Shown: positions 56,245 to 64,000 of the stretch, in pieces
Position numbering within the stretch: the first letter of the stretch is position 1
Layout: every line of letters begins with the position of its first letter
NCBI GenBank assembly: GCA_020635135.1
Contig: JACKAJ010000018.1
Span: 9,490 to 73,489 of the forward strand
Source of the DNA: Halobacteriovoraceae bacterium
GTDB taxonomy: Bacteria; Bdellovibrionota; Bacteriovoracia; Bacteriovoracales; Bacteriovoracaceae
DNA length: 64,000 nt
Direction: 5' to 3'
Notes under the pieces: model-generated
Database searches by the model: none
What the model was told of the DNA's origin: nothing
The model's input: the letters and a program-made list of their open reading frames with translations, nothing else
Position numbers and translations under genes: made by a program

Positions 56245-59200
56245 CTAGTGAAGTTGAACAGAGACAACCTTTGAAACCCCTGGTTCCTGCATGGTAATAC
56301 CATAAAGAGTATCATTGAGCTCCATCGTTTTCTTATTGTGTGTGATAACAATAAACTGAGATTCAGTACTCATCTCACGCAACAATTGAGTAAAGCGCCC
56401 AACGTTGGCGTCATCAAGAGGGGCATCAACCTCATCTAAAAGACAGAATGGACTTGGTTTCACAAGAAAGATCGAGAATATCAGCGCGACCGCAGTCATC
56501 GCTTTCTCCCCACCAGACATCAAATTGATATTTTGCATTTTCTTACCCGGAGGGCTTGCTATAATTTCCATTCCAAATTCATCAGTATCCATCGTTCCCG
56601 TGAGGTGAAGTCTTGCACTTCCTCCTCCAAAGATAATCGGAAACACTTTCATGAATTTTTCGTTCACTTCTTCAAAGGCTTGAGTGAAACGCTCTTTTGA
56701 TTTTTCATCTATTTTGTCGATGGCGACCAAAAGGTCATTAATTGATTTTTTAAGTTCTTCTTCTTGGTCTCTTAAAAAGTCGTAGCGAACTTTTTGACGA
56801 TCATAATCTTCAACTGCTTGCCAGTTAATATGACCTAAGCGATTGAGTTGAGTTTTGTAATTTTTAAGTTTTTCCCGCGCTTCTTTAATTTGCGCTGGAA
56901 AACGCTTCGTAAATTCATACTCGGTGACTTCCACTCTTTGCGGACCTATCTCGGTTTCAGCATAGTACATGTCTTCAAGATCTTTAAGCACACTGACATT
57001 TTCAAAATCGAGCTGTAAGTACTCGAGAACCACGGCACGAAGATCCACTCGGTGTTGATCAAACATATTGCGAACTAAAATGTCTTCATCTTCAATCAAT
57101 TTTTCAAGTTTCACTTTCTTTTCGAGAGTATCTTTTTCAAGTTTAGTAATATTTTGAGAAAGCTTTTGAATCGATTTTTCACTAGATTCTAGGCGAGAAG
57201 AAAGTTGTTCAAGTTCTTCTTTGAGCTCAGATAATTGGCTTTCCTGAGCTTTCATTTCTTCAGAAAGATTTGCAATGTTTTCACGGTGCTCATCTTTGAG
57301 AGCATAGAGATCTTCTTTGCTTTGATCGAAATCTTCAATCGAGTTTTGAGCTTTTTCTATTCTCTTTTTGATGACATCGATGTGCTCGAGATGATCTTTC
57401 AATTGCTTTTGAAGTTGTTCTAACTGGAATTCTTTTGAATTTTCTTCACTTTTCAATTCCAAGAACTTATTGCGGCTTTCTTCTAATTGAGATTTCCATT
57501 TCGTTAGCTTGTTTTCAGATTCAAAATAATTGTTCCTTGATTCTGCGAGAGCTTCCCCCAACTCGACTCTCTCATCTTCAAAAGTTTCTTCTTTTTCACA
57601 GAGATCAAGTTTTAAGCTCGATATTTCTTTCTTTCGTTTCTGAAGCTTATCCAATCTTTCTGTGCTGAAGACAGTGGAGCTTTGCTCACTTGGAAGGCTG
57701 GATTTAACAGAGATATATTCTTCTTTGAGATCGAGACGCTGTTCTTCTAACTCTTCGAGTTCACTCACAATTTTTTTCAAGGAACTTTCATCTTGGGTGA
57801 GAATATCTTCGAGAGACTTTAACTCTTTGCTCTTTTCTTCTAACTCTTCTTTGAGAGTTTCTATATTTTTCTTTTGTTCCAAGATAGAAAAGCAAGCTTC
57901 GCTGTCTTTGGTAATCTCAACAAGTAAGTGCCCATTGTGATTGCGAAGTATTGTTTCACCGTTTTTATCTGAAAGAGCGATAAAAGTAGAAGTTCCGCTC
58001 AACTGCTCAATAAGATCACTGCTCACATTGTCGACAATATAAAATTGAGAAAGAAGTTTCTGAATTTCATTTTGAAATCCCTTGGATTTACATTTCACTA
58101 ATTCTTTTAATGAAACACCTGGAATTGCTAATTCTTCAGCATGAGAGGCTTCACTCATGCTGAAGAATGCCATGTTACTATTTTTCGATTCACTCCATGC
58201 GAGAAGTTCATCCGCCGGTACGTTAGTTAGAACTGTATCCCATAGGATTGAGAGCATTCTCTCGACAGCCTCGCTGTACTCACTACTCACCTCAAAGAGA
58301 TCTTGAAAAAGAACGCCTTTATTGGGTCTTTCAGTCACGAAATCACGGCTTCCTTCTTTTTCAACGGCCTTAAAGACCACATCTTCAAGAGAGTTAATTT
58401 GGGATTGAAGTTCAATAATTTTTTTAGAAAGCGTGAGTTTCGTCTGTGAATTGTCAGTCACACTTTTATTTTTTTCAACCTTACGGTCTTTTAATGAATC
58501 TATTTTTTCTTCAAAATGAGCAATTTCTTTTTGGAGATGCTTAACTTTTTCTTTCTTAATATCGGAATCATCATTTATTTGAGAAAAATATTCCTCGAGC
58601 TCTTCTATCTCTTTTGTAATTTCATGGAGTACTCGAGATTGCTCTTCTAATTGTGAATTATTTTTATAAATTTGATTATCACACTCGCGCACTTGCTCTT
58701 GAAGTTTTTCTTTTTCAACTTTCAATTGCTGGAACTTTGCTTCCTCTTCTTGAATTTGAGTTTTGTACTCTTCAATTTTACTCTCGAGCTCGTCGCATTC
58801 TGAAGTGCTTTCTTCCATTTGAGAAACACGCTCCAGATCTTCTTTAATTTCTTCGATGCGATCATTTCTTTTTTCAAGATCTTCTTCGAGTTGCTGAATT
58901 TCATTATTTTTTTCTTCAATGAATTGATCTTTGTGCTCTAAATTTTGCTCGAGGGCATTGAGTTTTTCTTCGAGAGAGACAAGCTTTTTAGCTTTCTCAT
59001 TATAATCAGATTGTATTTCATCGATTTGAAAAATAAGTTCAGTCTTCTGGTTTTTCTCATCTTGAATAGAAGCTTCAAGTGTCGCCTTCTCTAGGCTCAT
59101 TTGCTCAATACTCACATCACTTTCAGAGACAAACCGAGTATATTCTGCGGTCTTTTCCACAATTTCAAGTTCACGGTGTGAATTGACAAGCAATTCATTT

Positions 59201-59889
59201 CTCTTAACCTTATCGCGAAGAGTTCTCGCTTTTTCTGCTTTTTCAGCTTGGCCTTCAAGTTTCTTTAACTGTTTATGGACTTCAACCTTGAGGTCGTGAA
59301 TTCTCTCTAGGTTTTGGTTAGTTTGTTCAATCTTTCGTAAAGATTCTTTTTTACGAAGTTTGAATTTCGTGATCCCTGCAACTTCTTCAATCATCACTCG
59401 GCGATCTTCTGGCTTCGCCTTAACGATCCGATCAATTTCCCCTTGAGCAATAATAGAATAGGATTTTGCTCCCGCCCCAGTATCCATGAAAACTTCTTGA
59501 ATATCTTTCAAGCGAGCCGGGATATCGTTTATCCGATACTCAGTCTCTCCATTTTTATAAAGTTTTCGAGTAAGTTGAATTTCATTGGGAGAAGCAACTT
59601 TGCTTCCAATATGAATGTGTTTCATATTGCTGTTTTTTAAAACCAAGGTAACTTCAGCAAAAGAGGCTGGAGAATATTTATTCGATCCAGAAAAGATGAG
59701 GTCACTCATCTTTTTTCCACGCAAGTGCTTAGCTGATTGCTCGCCCATGACCCAAAAAAGAGCGTCAACAATATTGGATTTTCCGCAACCATTGGGGCCA
59801 ACGATCCCTGTCACTCCTTCGTGAAAGTGAATAGTCGTTCTGTCTTTAAAAGATTTAAATCCTTGAATATAAAGTCTTTCTAACTGCAT
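56245..59889 (-). CDS. smc: Chromosome segregation protein SMC
   Basis: A 1214-residue condensin-like ATPase. The N-terminal Walker A is G31-PNGCGKS-S38; two very long coiled-coil arms flank a hinge (about residues 510-670); the C-terminal ABC signature is LMSGGEKAM; and Walker B is CLLDEVDAPLDD. Full length for a bacterial SMC. ATG 59889 is preferred over 59901 (MHSA) because the conserved MQLERLYIQGFKSF starts there. scpA and scpB are not in the window. Confidence 0.96.
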   Translation of the reverse strand: MQLERLYIQGFKSFKDRTTIHFHEGVTGIVGPNGCGKSNIVDALFWVMGEQSAKHLRGKKMSDLIFSGSNKYSPASFAEVTLVLKNSNMKHIHIGSKVASPNEIQLTRKLYKNGETEYRINDIPARLKDIQEVFMDTGAGAKSYSIIAQGEIDRIVKAKPEDRRVMIEEVAGITKFKLRKKESLRKIEQTNQNLERIHDLKVEVHKQLKKLEGQAEKAEKARTLRDKVKRNELLVNSHRELEIVEKTAEYTRFVSESDVSIEQMSLEKATLEASIQDEKNQKTELIFQIDEIQSDYNEKAKKLVSLEEKLNALEQNLEHKDQFIEEKNNEIQQLEEDLEKRNDRIEEIKEDLERVSQMEESTSECDELESKIEEYKTQIQEEEAKFQQLKVEKEKLQEQVRECDNQIYKNNSQLEEQSRVLHEITKEIEELEEYFSQINDDSDIKKEKVKHLQKEIAHFEEKIDSLKDRKVEKNKSVTDNSQTKLTLSKKIIELQSQINSLEDVVFKAVEKEGSRDFVTERPNKGVLFQDLFEVSSEYSEAVERMLSILWDTVLTNVPADELLAWSESKNSNMAFFSMSEASHAEELAIPGVSLKELVKCKSKGFQNEIQKLLSQFYIVDNVSSDLIEQLSGTSTFIALSDKNGETILRNHNGHLLVEITKDSEACFSILEQKKNIETLKEELEEKSKELKSLEDILTQDESSLKKIVSELEELEEQRLDLKEEYISVKSSLPSEQSSTVFSTERLDKLQKRKKEISSLKLDLCEKEETFEDERVELGEALAESRNNYFESENKLTKWKSQLEESRNKFLELKSEENSKEFQLEQLQKQLKDHLEHIDVIKKRIEKAQNSIEDFDQSKEDLYALKDEHRENIANLSEEMKAQESQLSELKEELEQLSSRLESSEKSIQKLSQNITKLEKDTLEKKVKLEKLIEDEDILVRNMFDQHRVDLRAVVLEYLQLDFENVSVLKDLEDMYYAETEIGPQRVEVTEYEFTKRFPAQIKEAREKLKNYKTQLNRLGHINWQAVEDYDRQKVRYDFLRDQEEELKKSINDLLVAIDKIDEKSKERFTQAFEEVNEKFMKVFPIIFGGGSARLHLTGTMDTDEFGMEIIASPPGKKMQNINLMSGGEKAMTAVALIFSIFLVKPSPFCLLDEVDAPLDDANVGRFTQLLREMSTESQFIVITHNKKTMELNDTLYGITMQEPGVSKVVSVQLH

Positions 59890-60131
59890 TGCGCTGTGCA
59901 CCTAACTTGAATAAAATTTTATAAATAAATTTATTTATGCTTTCATTTTATATTCTTATTGTGGAGTTTAAATGTCTAGTTTAAATAGCAATACAGAAGC
60001 TTTCCTATAATTAATTCACTTCCACTTGACCCATTGCGGTAATTTCAAAAATGAAAAAAATCAAAGAGTTAGTCGCTCAATCAACACTCCTTTTTCATAA
60101 TGATCTCCACTGCAACTACTAAGGAGTCCCC

Positions 60132-60770
60132 ATGCTAAAACTTCAAAGCTTTCTCTCAATTTCTATTGCTTGTCTCTGTTACTTTTCGCGACCTGTTTTT
60201 GCTCAAAGTACCTCAAGTTCACAAAACTCTGAACAGCTCTCCCTCGCGAATCCCGAGCAAGTTTACTCAACCCTTTCCCAATGGAGTGAAAAAAACTCTC
60301 AAACCCAAGAAACCATTCAAAAATTTTTTAATGATTTTTATCAAAGTTTTTTTAAAACCAACTATCATTCTGTATTAAAGTTCCAACCCGAAGCTCATTG
60401 TCTGAACGACCAAATTGATGCTGAAAAATGCCTCTTTATGAAAGTTCGCTACTATGACAGTGAATTTAAAGATGAAAGTTTTGATTTCGAAGTCTATGCT
60501 CACTTTGAGCAATTAGGGGATAAAATTAGAATTTCTCTTGCCTACAATTATCCCACGGCCTTGTATTTCTTTTACAAACTGGCACCGCAGTCCTTTAGGG
60601 ACAATAATGCTTTGATTTCCCATTCAACTCTTGAAATTGATTCTCAATTAAATGTTCTCGTTAAAGTCAGCACAGAATTTATGACTAAAAAATCAGCAAT
60701 CAAAAAACATATTCTTGAAGTTTCTGAAGCACTGGAATTTGCCTTCAACCAAATCGCAAAGAACCAGTGA
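60132..60770 (+). CDS. Secreted protein of unknown function
   Basis: A 212-residue protein with a signal peptide (MLKLQSFLSISIACLCYFSRPVFA) then a Gln/Ser-rich start and a mixed alpha/beta mature part (VYAHFEQLGDKIRISLAYNYP). No domain is recognised. AAGGAG precedes the ATG. The 3' end overlaps the convergent birA end by 26 nt. Confidence 0.7.
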   Translation: MLKLQSFLSISIACLCYFSRPVFAQSTSSSQNSEQLSLANPEQVYSTLSQWSEKNSQTQETIQKFFNDFYQSFFKTNYHSVLKFQPEAHCLNDQIDAEKCLFMKVRYYDSEFKDESFDFEVYAHFEQLGDKIRISLAYNYPTALYFFYKLAPQSFRDNNALISHSTLEIDSQLNVLVKVSTEFMTKKSAIKKHILEVSEALEFAFNQIAKNQ

Positions 60771-61440
60771 AAACCTTTCTTAACTCTTCCTCTTCCCCGT
60801 GGAGAACTAGACCTTCTCCATGGGGCCCAATCCCTTTAAATATACCAGAAAAAGATTGTTTACCATCAACAATATCCACATTCTTATCGAGATGAGCGCA
60901 GAGTTTTAGCCAATTTGTTCTTGTTTCCTCTGCATTCAATCTTTGATTTTCAAAATAATTAGCAAGTTCGCAGGCTAAATTCTCAATCCCTTCATAGTCT
61001 TCGCTTTCAAATAAAAAACCAAGATTGGGAACATCCCACTCGTCACTTAAATCTTGAAGCAAATTCAAACCAATTCCGACAACGATGGTGTTTTTATCGT
61101 AAACTTCCGTAAGAATTCCTCCCACTTTTTTTCCCTCGAGATTCAAGAGATCATTAGGCCACTTGAGCTGTAAATGACGCTGATATTTTTCTCTAAAAAA
61201 CATGCATAGCAAAACTGCCACTTCCAGTGAGCTTAAGGATAAAACTTCGTTGGGTCGCAAAGCGAGCGACAAGGCCAGAGAGTTTTTCAAATGCACCCAC
61301 GAACGCCCTCGCTGTCCTTTTCCTTGGCTTTGAAGTAAAGTCAGCACCGCTTGGACTTCCTGTGTCTTAAGACCTTGGTCGAGTTGGTTTTTCAAATAAT
61401 CTTGAGTAGAATGGCACTCACTTAAAACCGTCATTTTCAT
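60745..61440 (-). CDS. birA: Biotin-[acetyl-CoA-carboxylase] ligase, without regulatory HTH
   Basis: Activates biotin and attaches it to the carboxyl carrier protein. The 231-residue enzyme has the catalytic SQGKGQRGRSWV loop, LKWPNDLL and GGILTEV. There is no N-terminal DNA-binding domain, so it is the monofunctional type. The start is ATG 61440 (or 61434). Only 15 nt separate it from the divergent rph start, and it has no clear Shine-Dalgarno. Confidence 0.93.
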   Translation of the reverse strand: MKMTVLSECHSTQDYLKNQLDQGLKTQEVQAVLTLLQSQGKGQRGRSWVHLKNSLALSLALRPNEVLSLSSLEVAVLLCMFFREKYQRHLQLKWPNDLLNLEGKKVGGILTEVYDKNTIVVGIGLNLLQDLSDEWDVPNLGFLFESEDYEGIENLACELANYFENQRLNAEETRTNWLKLCAHLDKNVDIVDGKQSFSGIFKGIGPHGEGLVLHGEEEELRKVFTGSLRFG

Positions 61441-61455
61441 AGAAAGGAGTCCTTT

Positions 61456-62166
61456 GTGGCAAACATTCTTAGAGATACTCCGAGAGAAATAAACATTCAA
61501 ACAAAAATCAATCCCTATGCAGCAGGGAGTGTCATCGTGAGTTTCGGAAACACCAAAGTTCACGTCACGGCCACTGTTGAAGAATCCGTTCCCCCTTGGA
61601 TGCGCGATTCAAAAAAGGGCTGGGTAACGGCTGAATACGCTATGCTGCCCTCTTCGACTCACACCCGATCGCGAAGAGAGAGAAAGGGGATCTCCGGGCG
61701 ATCTCAAGAAATTCAAAGATTGATTGGAAGAAGTTTGCGAGCTGCCATTGACCTCGAAAAACTTGGAGAGCGCACTATTACGATCGACTGTGACGTTCTC
61801 GTAGCCGACGGAGGAACGCGCACCACTTCTATCTCTGGTGCTTACGTCGCCTTGGCATTAGCCATTCGAAAACTTCAAAGTGAAGGGAAAATTTCTAAAA
61901 GCCCTCTCACTCATCAAATTGCTGCCATAAGTGTGGGTGTTACTAGAGATGGCGCTATCATTTCCGATCTTAACTACGACGAAGATTCGAGTTGTGAAAC
62001 GGATATGAATATTGTTATGACGAAATCTGGTGAGTTCGTGGAAGTTCAGGGAACTGCTGAGGGAAAACCTTTTTCGAGAGAAGAATTCAATGCCCTTATC
62101 GAGTGTGCTGAAAAAAGTTTAAAAATCATTTTTGAGAAACAAGACGCTGCTCTAAGGGGAAATTAA
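61456..62166 (+). CDS. rph: Ribonuclease PH
   Basis: A 3'-5' phosphorolytic exoribonuclease trimming tRNA 3' ends. The 236-residue protein has the RNase PH core: SVIVSFGNTKVHVTATVEE, GWVTAEYAMLPSSTHTRSRRER, GRSQEIQRLIGRSLRA, DCDVLVADGGTRTTSISGAY. The start is GTG 61456, with AAGGAG 6 nt upstream. It is followed by rdgB with a 1 nt overlap. Confidence 0.96.
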   Translation: MANILRDTPREINIQTKINPYAAGSVIVSFGNTKVHVTATVEESVPPWMRDSKKGWVTAEYAMLPSSTHTRSRRERKGISGRSQEIQRLIGRSLRAAIDLEKLGERTITIDCDVLVADGGTRTTSISGAYVALALAIRKLQSEGKISKSPLTHQIAAISVGVTRDGAIISDLNYDEDSSCETDMNIVMTKSGEFVEVQGTAEGKPFSREEFNALIECAEKSLKIIFEKQDAALRGN

Positions 62167-62747
62167 TGTCGATTATTCTCGCTAGTCAAAATGAACACAA
62201 AGTTAAAGAAATTCAAGAATACTTAGGGCGTATCATAAGTTTGAAGAAAGCACCGGAAGCCCTAGAAGTTATTGAAGACGGGCAAAGCTTTCAAGAAAAT
62301 GCTCTTAAGAAAGCTCAAGCCTATTATGACAAATTTCAAACGCCTACTCTTTCTGATGATTCAGGACTGATTCTGGAAGCCTTTCCTGAAATTTTAGGCA
62401 TTCACTCTGCACGTTTTGCTCCTGAGTTTCCAGAATATTCCGATAAATGCCAGCGAGTACTCGACATTTACCAAGAGAAAAAAGAAAGCTATCGCCAAGC
62501 CTATTTTATTTGTGTTCTTTGCTATTATCTCTCACCACAAGAGATCTACTTTTTTGAAGGGAAAAGCAAAGGAGTTATCGCTGAAAAATTGCGGGGCGAA
62601 GGGGGCTTTGGCTACGATCCCATTTTTTTACCGGATGCCCATCCCCAATCCAAAAGTTTTGCCGAAGACCCTGAGTGGAAAGATAGCCATAGCCACCGGG
62701 CCAAGGCCTTAGAATCATTCCGAGAGTTCTTGAAAACGCGTTCGTGA
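62166..62747 (+). CDS. rdgB: XTP/dITP diphosphatase (RdgB/HAM1)
   Basis: Cleanses the nucleotide pool of deaminated purine triphosphates. The 193-residue protein has the substrate motif ASQNEHKVKEI, LSDDSGL, and GEGGFGYDPIFLP. The ATG overlaps the rph stop (TAATG). It is followed by the tRNA-Pro gene 60 nt later. Confidence 0.94.
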   Translation: MSIILASQNEHKVKEIQEYLGRIISLKKAPEALEVIEDGQSFQENALKKAQAYYDKFQTPTLSDDSGLILEAFPEILGIHSARFAPEFPEYSDKCQRVLDIYQEKKESYRQAYFICVLCYYLSPQEIYFFEGKSKGVIAEKLRGEGGFGYDPIFLPDAHPQSKSFAEDPEWKDSHSHRAKALESFREFLKTRS

Positions 62748-62807
62748 TTTATCTTTTATTGCCATCATTTTAAAAATCTTTTATATATAAGGTCTTCCTA
62801 GAAATGT

Positions 62808-62884
62808 CGGGGTGTGGCGCAGTCTGGTAGCGTGTCTGCTTTGGGAGCAGGGAGTCGGAGGTTCAAATCCTCTCACCCCGACCA
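62808..62884 (+). tRNA. tRNA-Pro(UGG), CCA encoded
   Basis: Cloverleaf of 77 nt: acceptor CGGGGTG/CACCCCG, D arm GCGCAGTCTGGTAGCGT, anticodon stem CTGCT/AGCAG with TTTGGGA loop reading UGG, and T arm GGAGG/CCTCT with TTCAAAT. CCA encoded at 62882-62884. Confidence 0.95.
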
Positions 62885-62936
62885 GGAAGCGAAAAAGCCT
62901 AAATCCGTTCACCCCAACCAGGGAAAGAAAGTCTAT
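62865..62936 (+). repeat. 36 bp tandem duplication of the tRNA-Pro 3' end
   Basis: AAATCCTCTCACCCCGACCA at 62865 is repeated 36 bp later as AAATCCGTTCACCCCAACCA, and the following GGAAGCGAAAAAGC is echoed by GGGAAAGAAAGTC. The second unit has several substitutions. The rest of the interval to 63141 contains no gene I can support. Confidence 0.7.
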
Positions 62937-63141
62937 AGCCGTTGTTTCTCAAAATAGTACAAAGGTACGTCCACAAGCTCGATCTTGTTTTAATGGATAA
63001 TTTAGCAAAGAGTTATCTACCCTCAGTTTTAGAAGACAGAATTAAGTTGTAACATAAACCCCAATACAAAGATACACCGCTGAGTTCTGATAGCTTAATT
63101 GTTAAGGAGACAAGTAGTTGGAAGTTCAAAGCCTGAAAAAT

Positions 63142-63167
63142 AAAGCAGCCATTATTCTGGCTGCTTT
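63142..63167 (-). terminator. Terminator after the 63182 lipoprotein gene
   Basis: A 10 bp perfect stem AAAGCAGCCA / TGGCTGCTTT with a TTATTC loop. The minus strand continues with TATTTTTC, and the plus strand with AAAATTT, so the hairpin could work for either direction. Confidence 0.75.
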
Positions 63168-63181
63168 AAAAATTTAATTAT

Positions 63182-63841
63182 TTAAATTCTAGAAGCTGGT
63201 TTAAAAACGTTGCCATTCCAGTGAATCACACCTTCCTTATCAACACCAAGGACAACATCATAAACTTTAGACATTGTTTCTCTTATTCCACCACTTCTTA
63301 GATAGTACTGATTTGCCATGTTGTTACATTTTCTTTCTATCTCAGCTGTCTTGTTGAAATAATTTGAAATCCCCCTGTAATCCACATCAATTTGCAGCAG
63401 ATAAAAATTCATCTCTTCACCTGCTAAGGTCTTCTTATTGCTTTCTTCTGCAACGACTGAAGTAATATATCCACCAATTTTGACCCTGCAAAGTATTTCT
63501 ACTAGCCCCTTATCATCTACTGAGCCTTCAAGATCTTTAGCCATTTCAAAATAAGCAGTATTAAGATTAATATTCAAATACCCTATCTCAGATTTTTTAT
63601 CTTCAAAAAGACTTCTTAAGGCATATGTCCCATTATATTCATTTAGAAAATCATCAGAGACTTCATTATCAGAATCAAAAGTACGATCATCTGTCGATAT
63701 TGACCACGAGTTCTCTCCCTCAGATGAATTTTCATTTTCTAGTGTATTCGCACTAACAGCAGGTTCCTTGATAATAACTTTTTCTTTTTTTCCACAAGCA
63801 AAAATTAAAGTGCCTACAAGTAATAATCCTATTTTTTTCAT
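63182..63841 (-). CDS. Lipoprotein of unknown function
   Basis: A 219-residue lipoprotein (MKKIGLLLVGTLIFAC, acylated Cys16) with a Glu/Asn/Ser-rich spacer, then a globular region (YNGTYALRSLFEDKKSEIGYL...). No family is recognised. AAGGAG lies 6 nt upstream of ATG 63841. About 40-60 nt upstream is a long homopolymer tract. Confidence 0.8.
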   Translation of the reverse strand: MKKIGLLLVGTLIFACGKKEKVIIKEPAVSANTLENENSSEGENSWSISTDDRTFDSDNEVSDDFLNEYNGTYALRSLFEDKKSEIGYLNINLNTAYFEMAKDLEGSVDDKGLVEILCRVKIGGYITSVVAEESNKKTLAGEEMNFYLLQIDVDYRGISNYFNKTAEIERKCNNMANQYYLRSGGIRETMSKVYDVVLGVDKEGVIHWNGNVFKPASRI

Positions 63842-63881
63842 AGATTTCTCCTTTATCGTTTTTTAAATTTCATTTAGCTTA

Positions 63882-63900
63882 CCCCCCCCCCAAAAAAAAA
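63882..63900. repeat. C10-A9 homopolymer junction upstream of the lipoprotein gene
   Basis: Ten C followed by nine A on the plus strand, read as T9-G10 on the coding strand of the 63182 gene. It lies between a palindrome and the gene's Shine-Dalgarno, the kind of tract that can vary in length by slippage. Confidence 0.85.
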
Positions 63901-63926
63901 CTATCCCGCTAGGTTATTTTTATACA

Positions 63927-63945
63927 CTGTCAATATATTTGACAG
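63927..63945. promoter_or_regulatory. Operator-like palindrome with TTGACA on both strands
   Basis: CTGTCAA-TATAT-TTGACAG, 7 bp perfect arms. Each arm holds a TTGACA -35-like box, one per strand. No convincing -10 box was paired with either, so this is a candidate regulator site only. Confidence 0.4.
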
Positions 63946-64000
63946 TAGCCTAACAATATCCATTAAAAGGATCTTACGGAGAACTGAACTTAAAATTTAG

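Noticed and set aside
62812..63000. 62-codon frame across tRNA-Pro and its duplicated end
   Set aside because: It only reads the tRNA and repeat bases in another frame; the repeat makes the protein look periodic (TPTRKRKSL/TPTRERKSI).
63080..63135. tRNA-like string TAGCTTAATTGTTAAGG...GTTCAAAGCC
   Set aside because: The D- and T-arm-like pieces are there, but no acceptor stem or anticodon stem pairs around them. It could be a degenerate remnant but is not a supported tRNA.
1..64000. CRISPR arrays, insertion sequences and prophage modules
   Set aside because: No direct-repeat/spacer array, no transposase, integrase or phage structural gene was seen.

Overview
This is a contiguous 64 kb stretch of an AT-rich (roughly 38-40% G+C by eye) Gram-negative bacterial chromosome. 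The mix of housekeeping genes with many short, poorly conserved, secreted or lipoprotein genes, an OPT transporter, a fused two-subunit ketoacid dehydrogenase E1 and very large surface lipoproteins suggests a Bacteriovorax/Halobacteriovorax-like member of the Bdellovibrionota. That assignment is an inference from gene content, not a database result. No complete insertion sequence, prophage or CRISPR array was seen.

Layout. 1-6.2 kb: partial ahcY, then a kinase / RNA methyltransferase / apt operon, a membrane-anchored cytochrome c, a secreted protein of unknown function and dapF. 6.3-10 kb: a CAU tRNA, small secreted proteins and an SPFH protein. 10.1-18.8 kb: one 2900-residue lipoprotein built from Ig-like domains, two GLUG-repeat blocks and three MAM-type modules. 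19-24 kb: recD2, an OPT transporter and a stand-alone receiver protein. 24.3-26.8 kb: a cobalamin riboswitch, a BtuB-like receptor and a small TonB. 26.8-31 kb: a four-gene operon (HisC-type aminotransferase, FAH-family hydrolase, flavin reductase-like protein, and a diaminopimelate-decarboxylase-like enzyme carrying a Tat signal). 31-38 kb: fabI operon, fused E1, GNAT, small lipoproteins and a frameshifted beta-barrel gene. 38-45 kb: a radical SAM/DUF2344 fusion, hisS and valS. 45-52 kb: an SLT-like protein and an RND/TolC pair without an adaptor gene.

52-64 kb: a compact RNase P RNA overlapped by mutY; an HTH-VWA-mutY operon divergent from a pentapeptide-repeat gene across interlocked promoters; a long REP-like palindrome; lolA and smc; birA/rph/rdgB; tRNA-Pro with a partial tandem copy of its 3' end; and a lipoprotein gene preceded by a long G/T homopolymer tract.

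The best candidates for something new are the giant MAM/GLUG lipoprotein, the apparently exported LysA-like enzyme, the reduced RNase P RNA, and the crossed-promoter HTH/pentapeptide switch. Protein functions were assigned by reading motifs in the translated sequence. Promoters and terminators were found by eye and are predictions.
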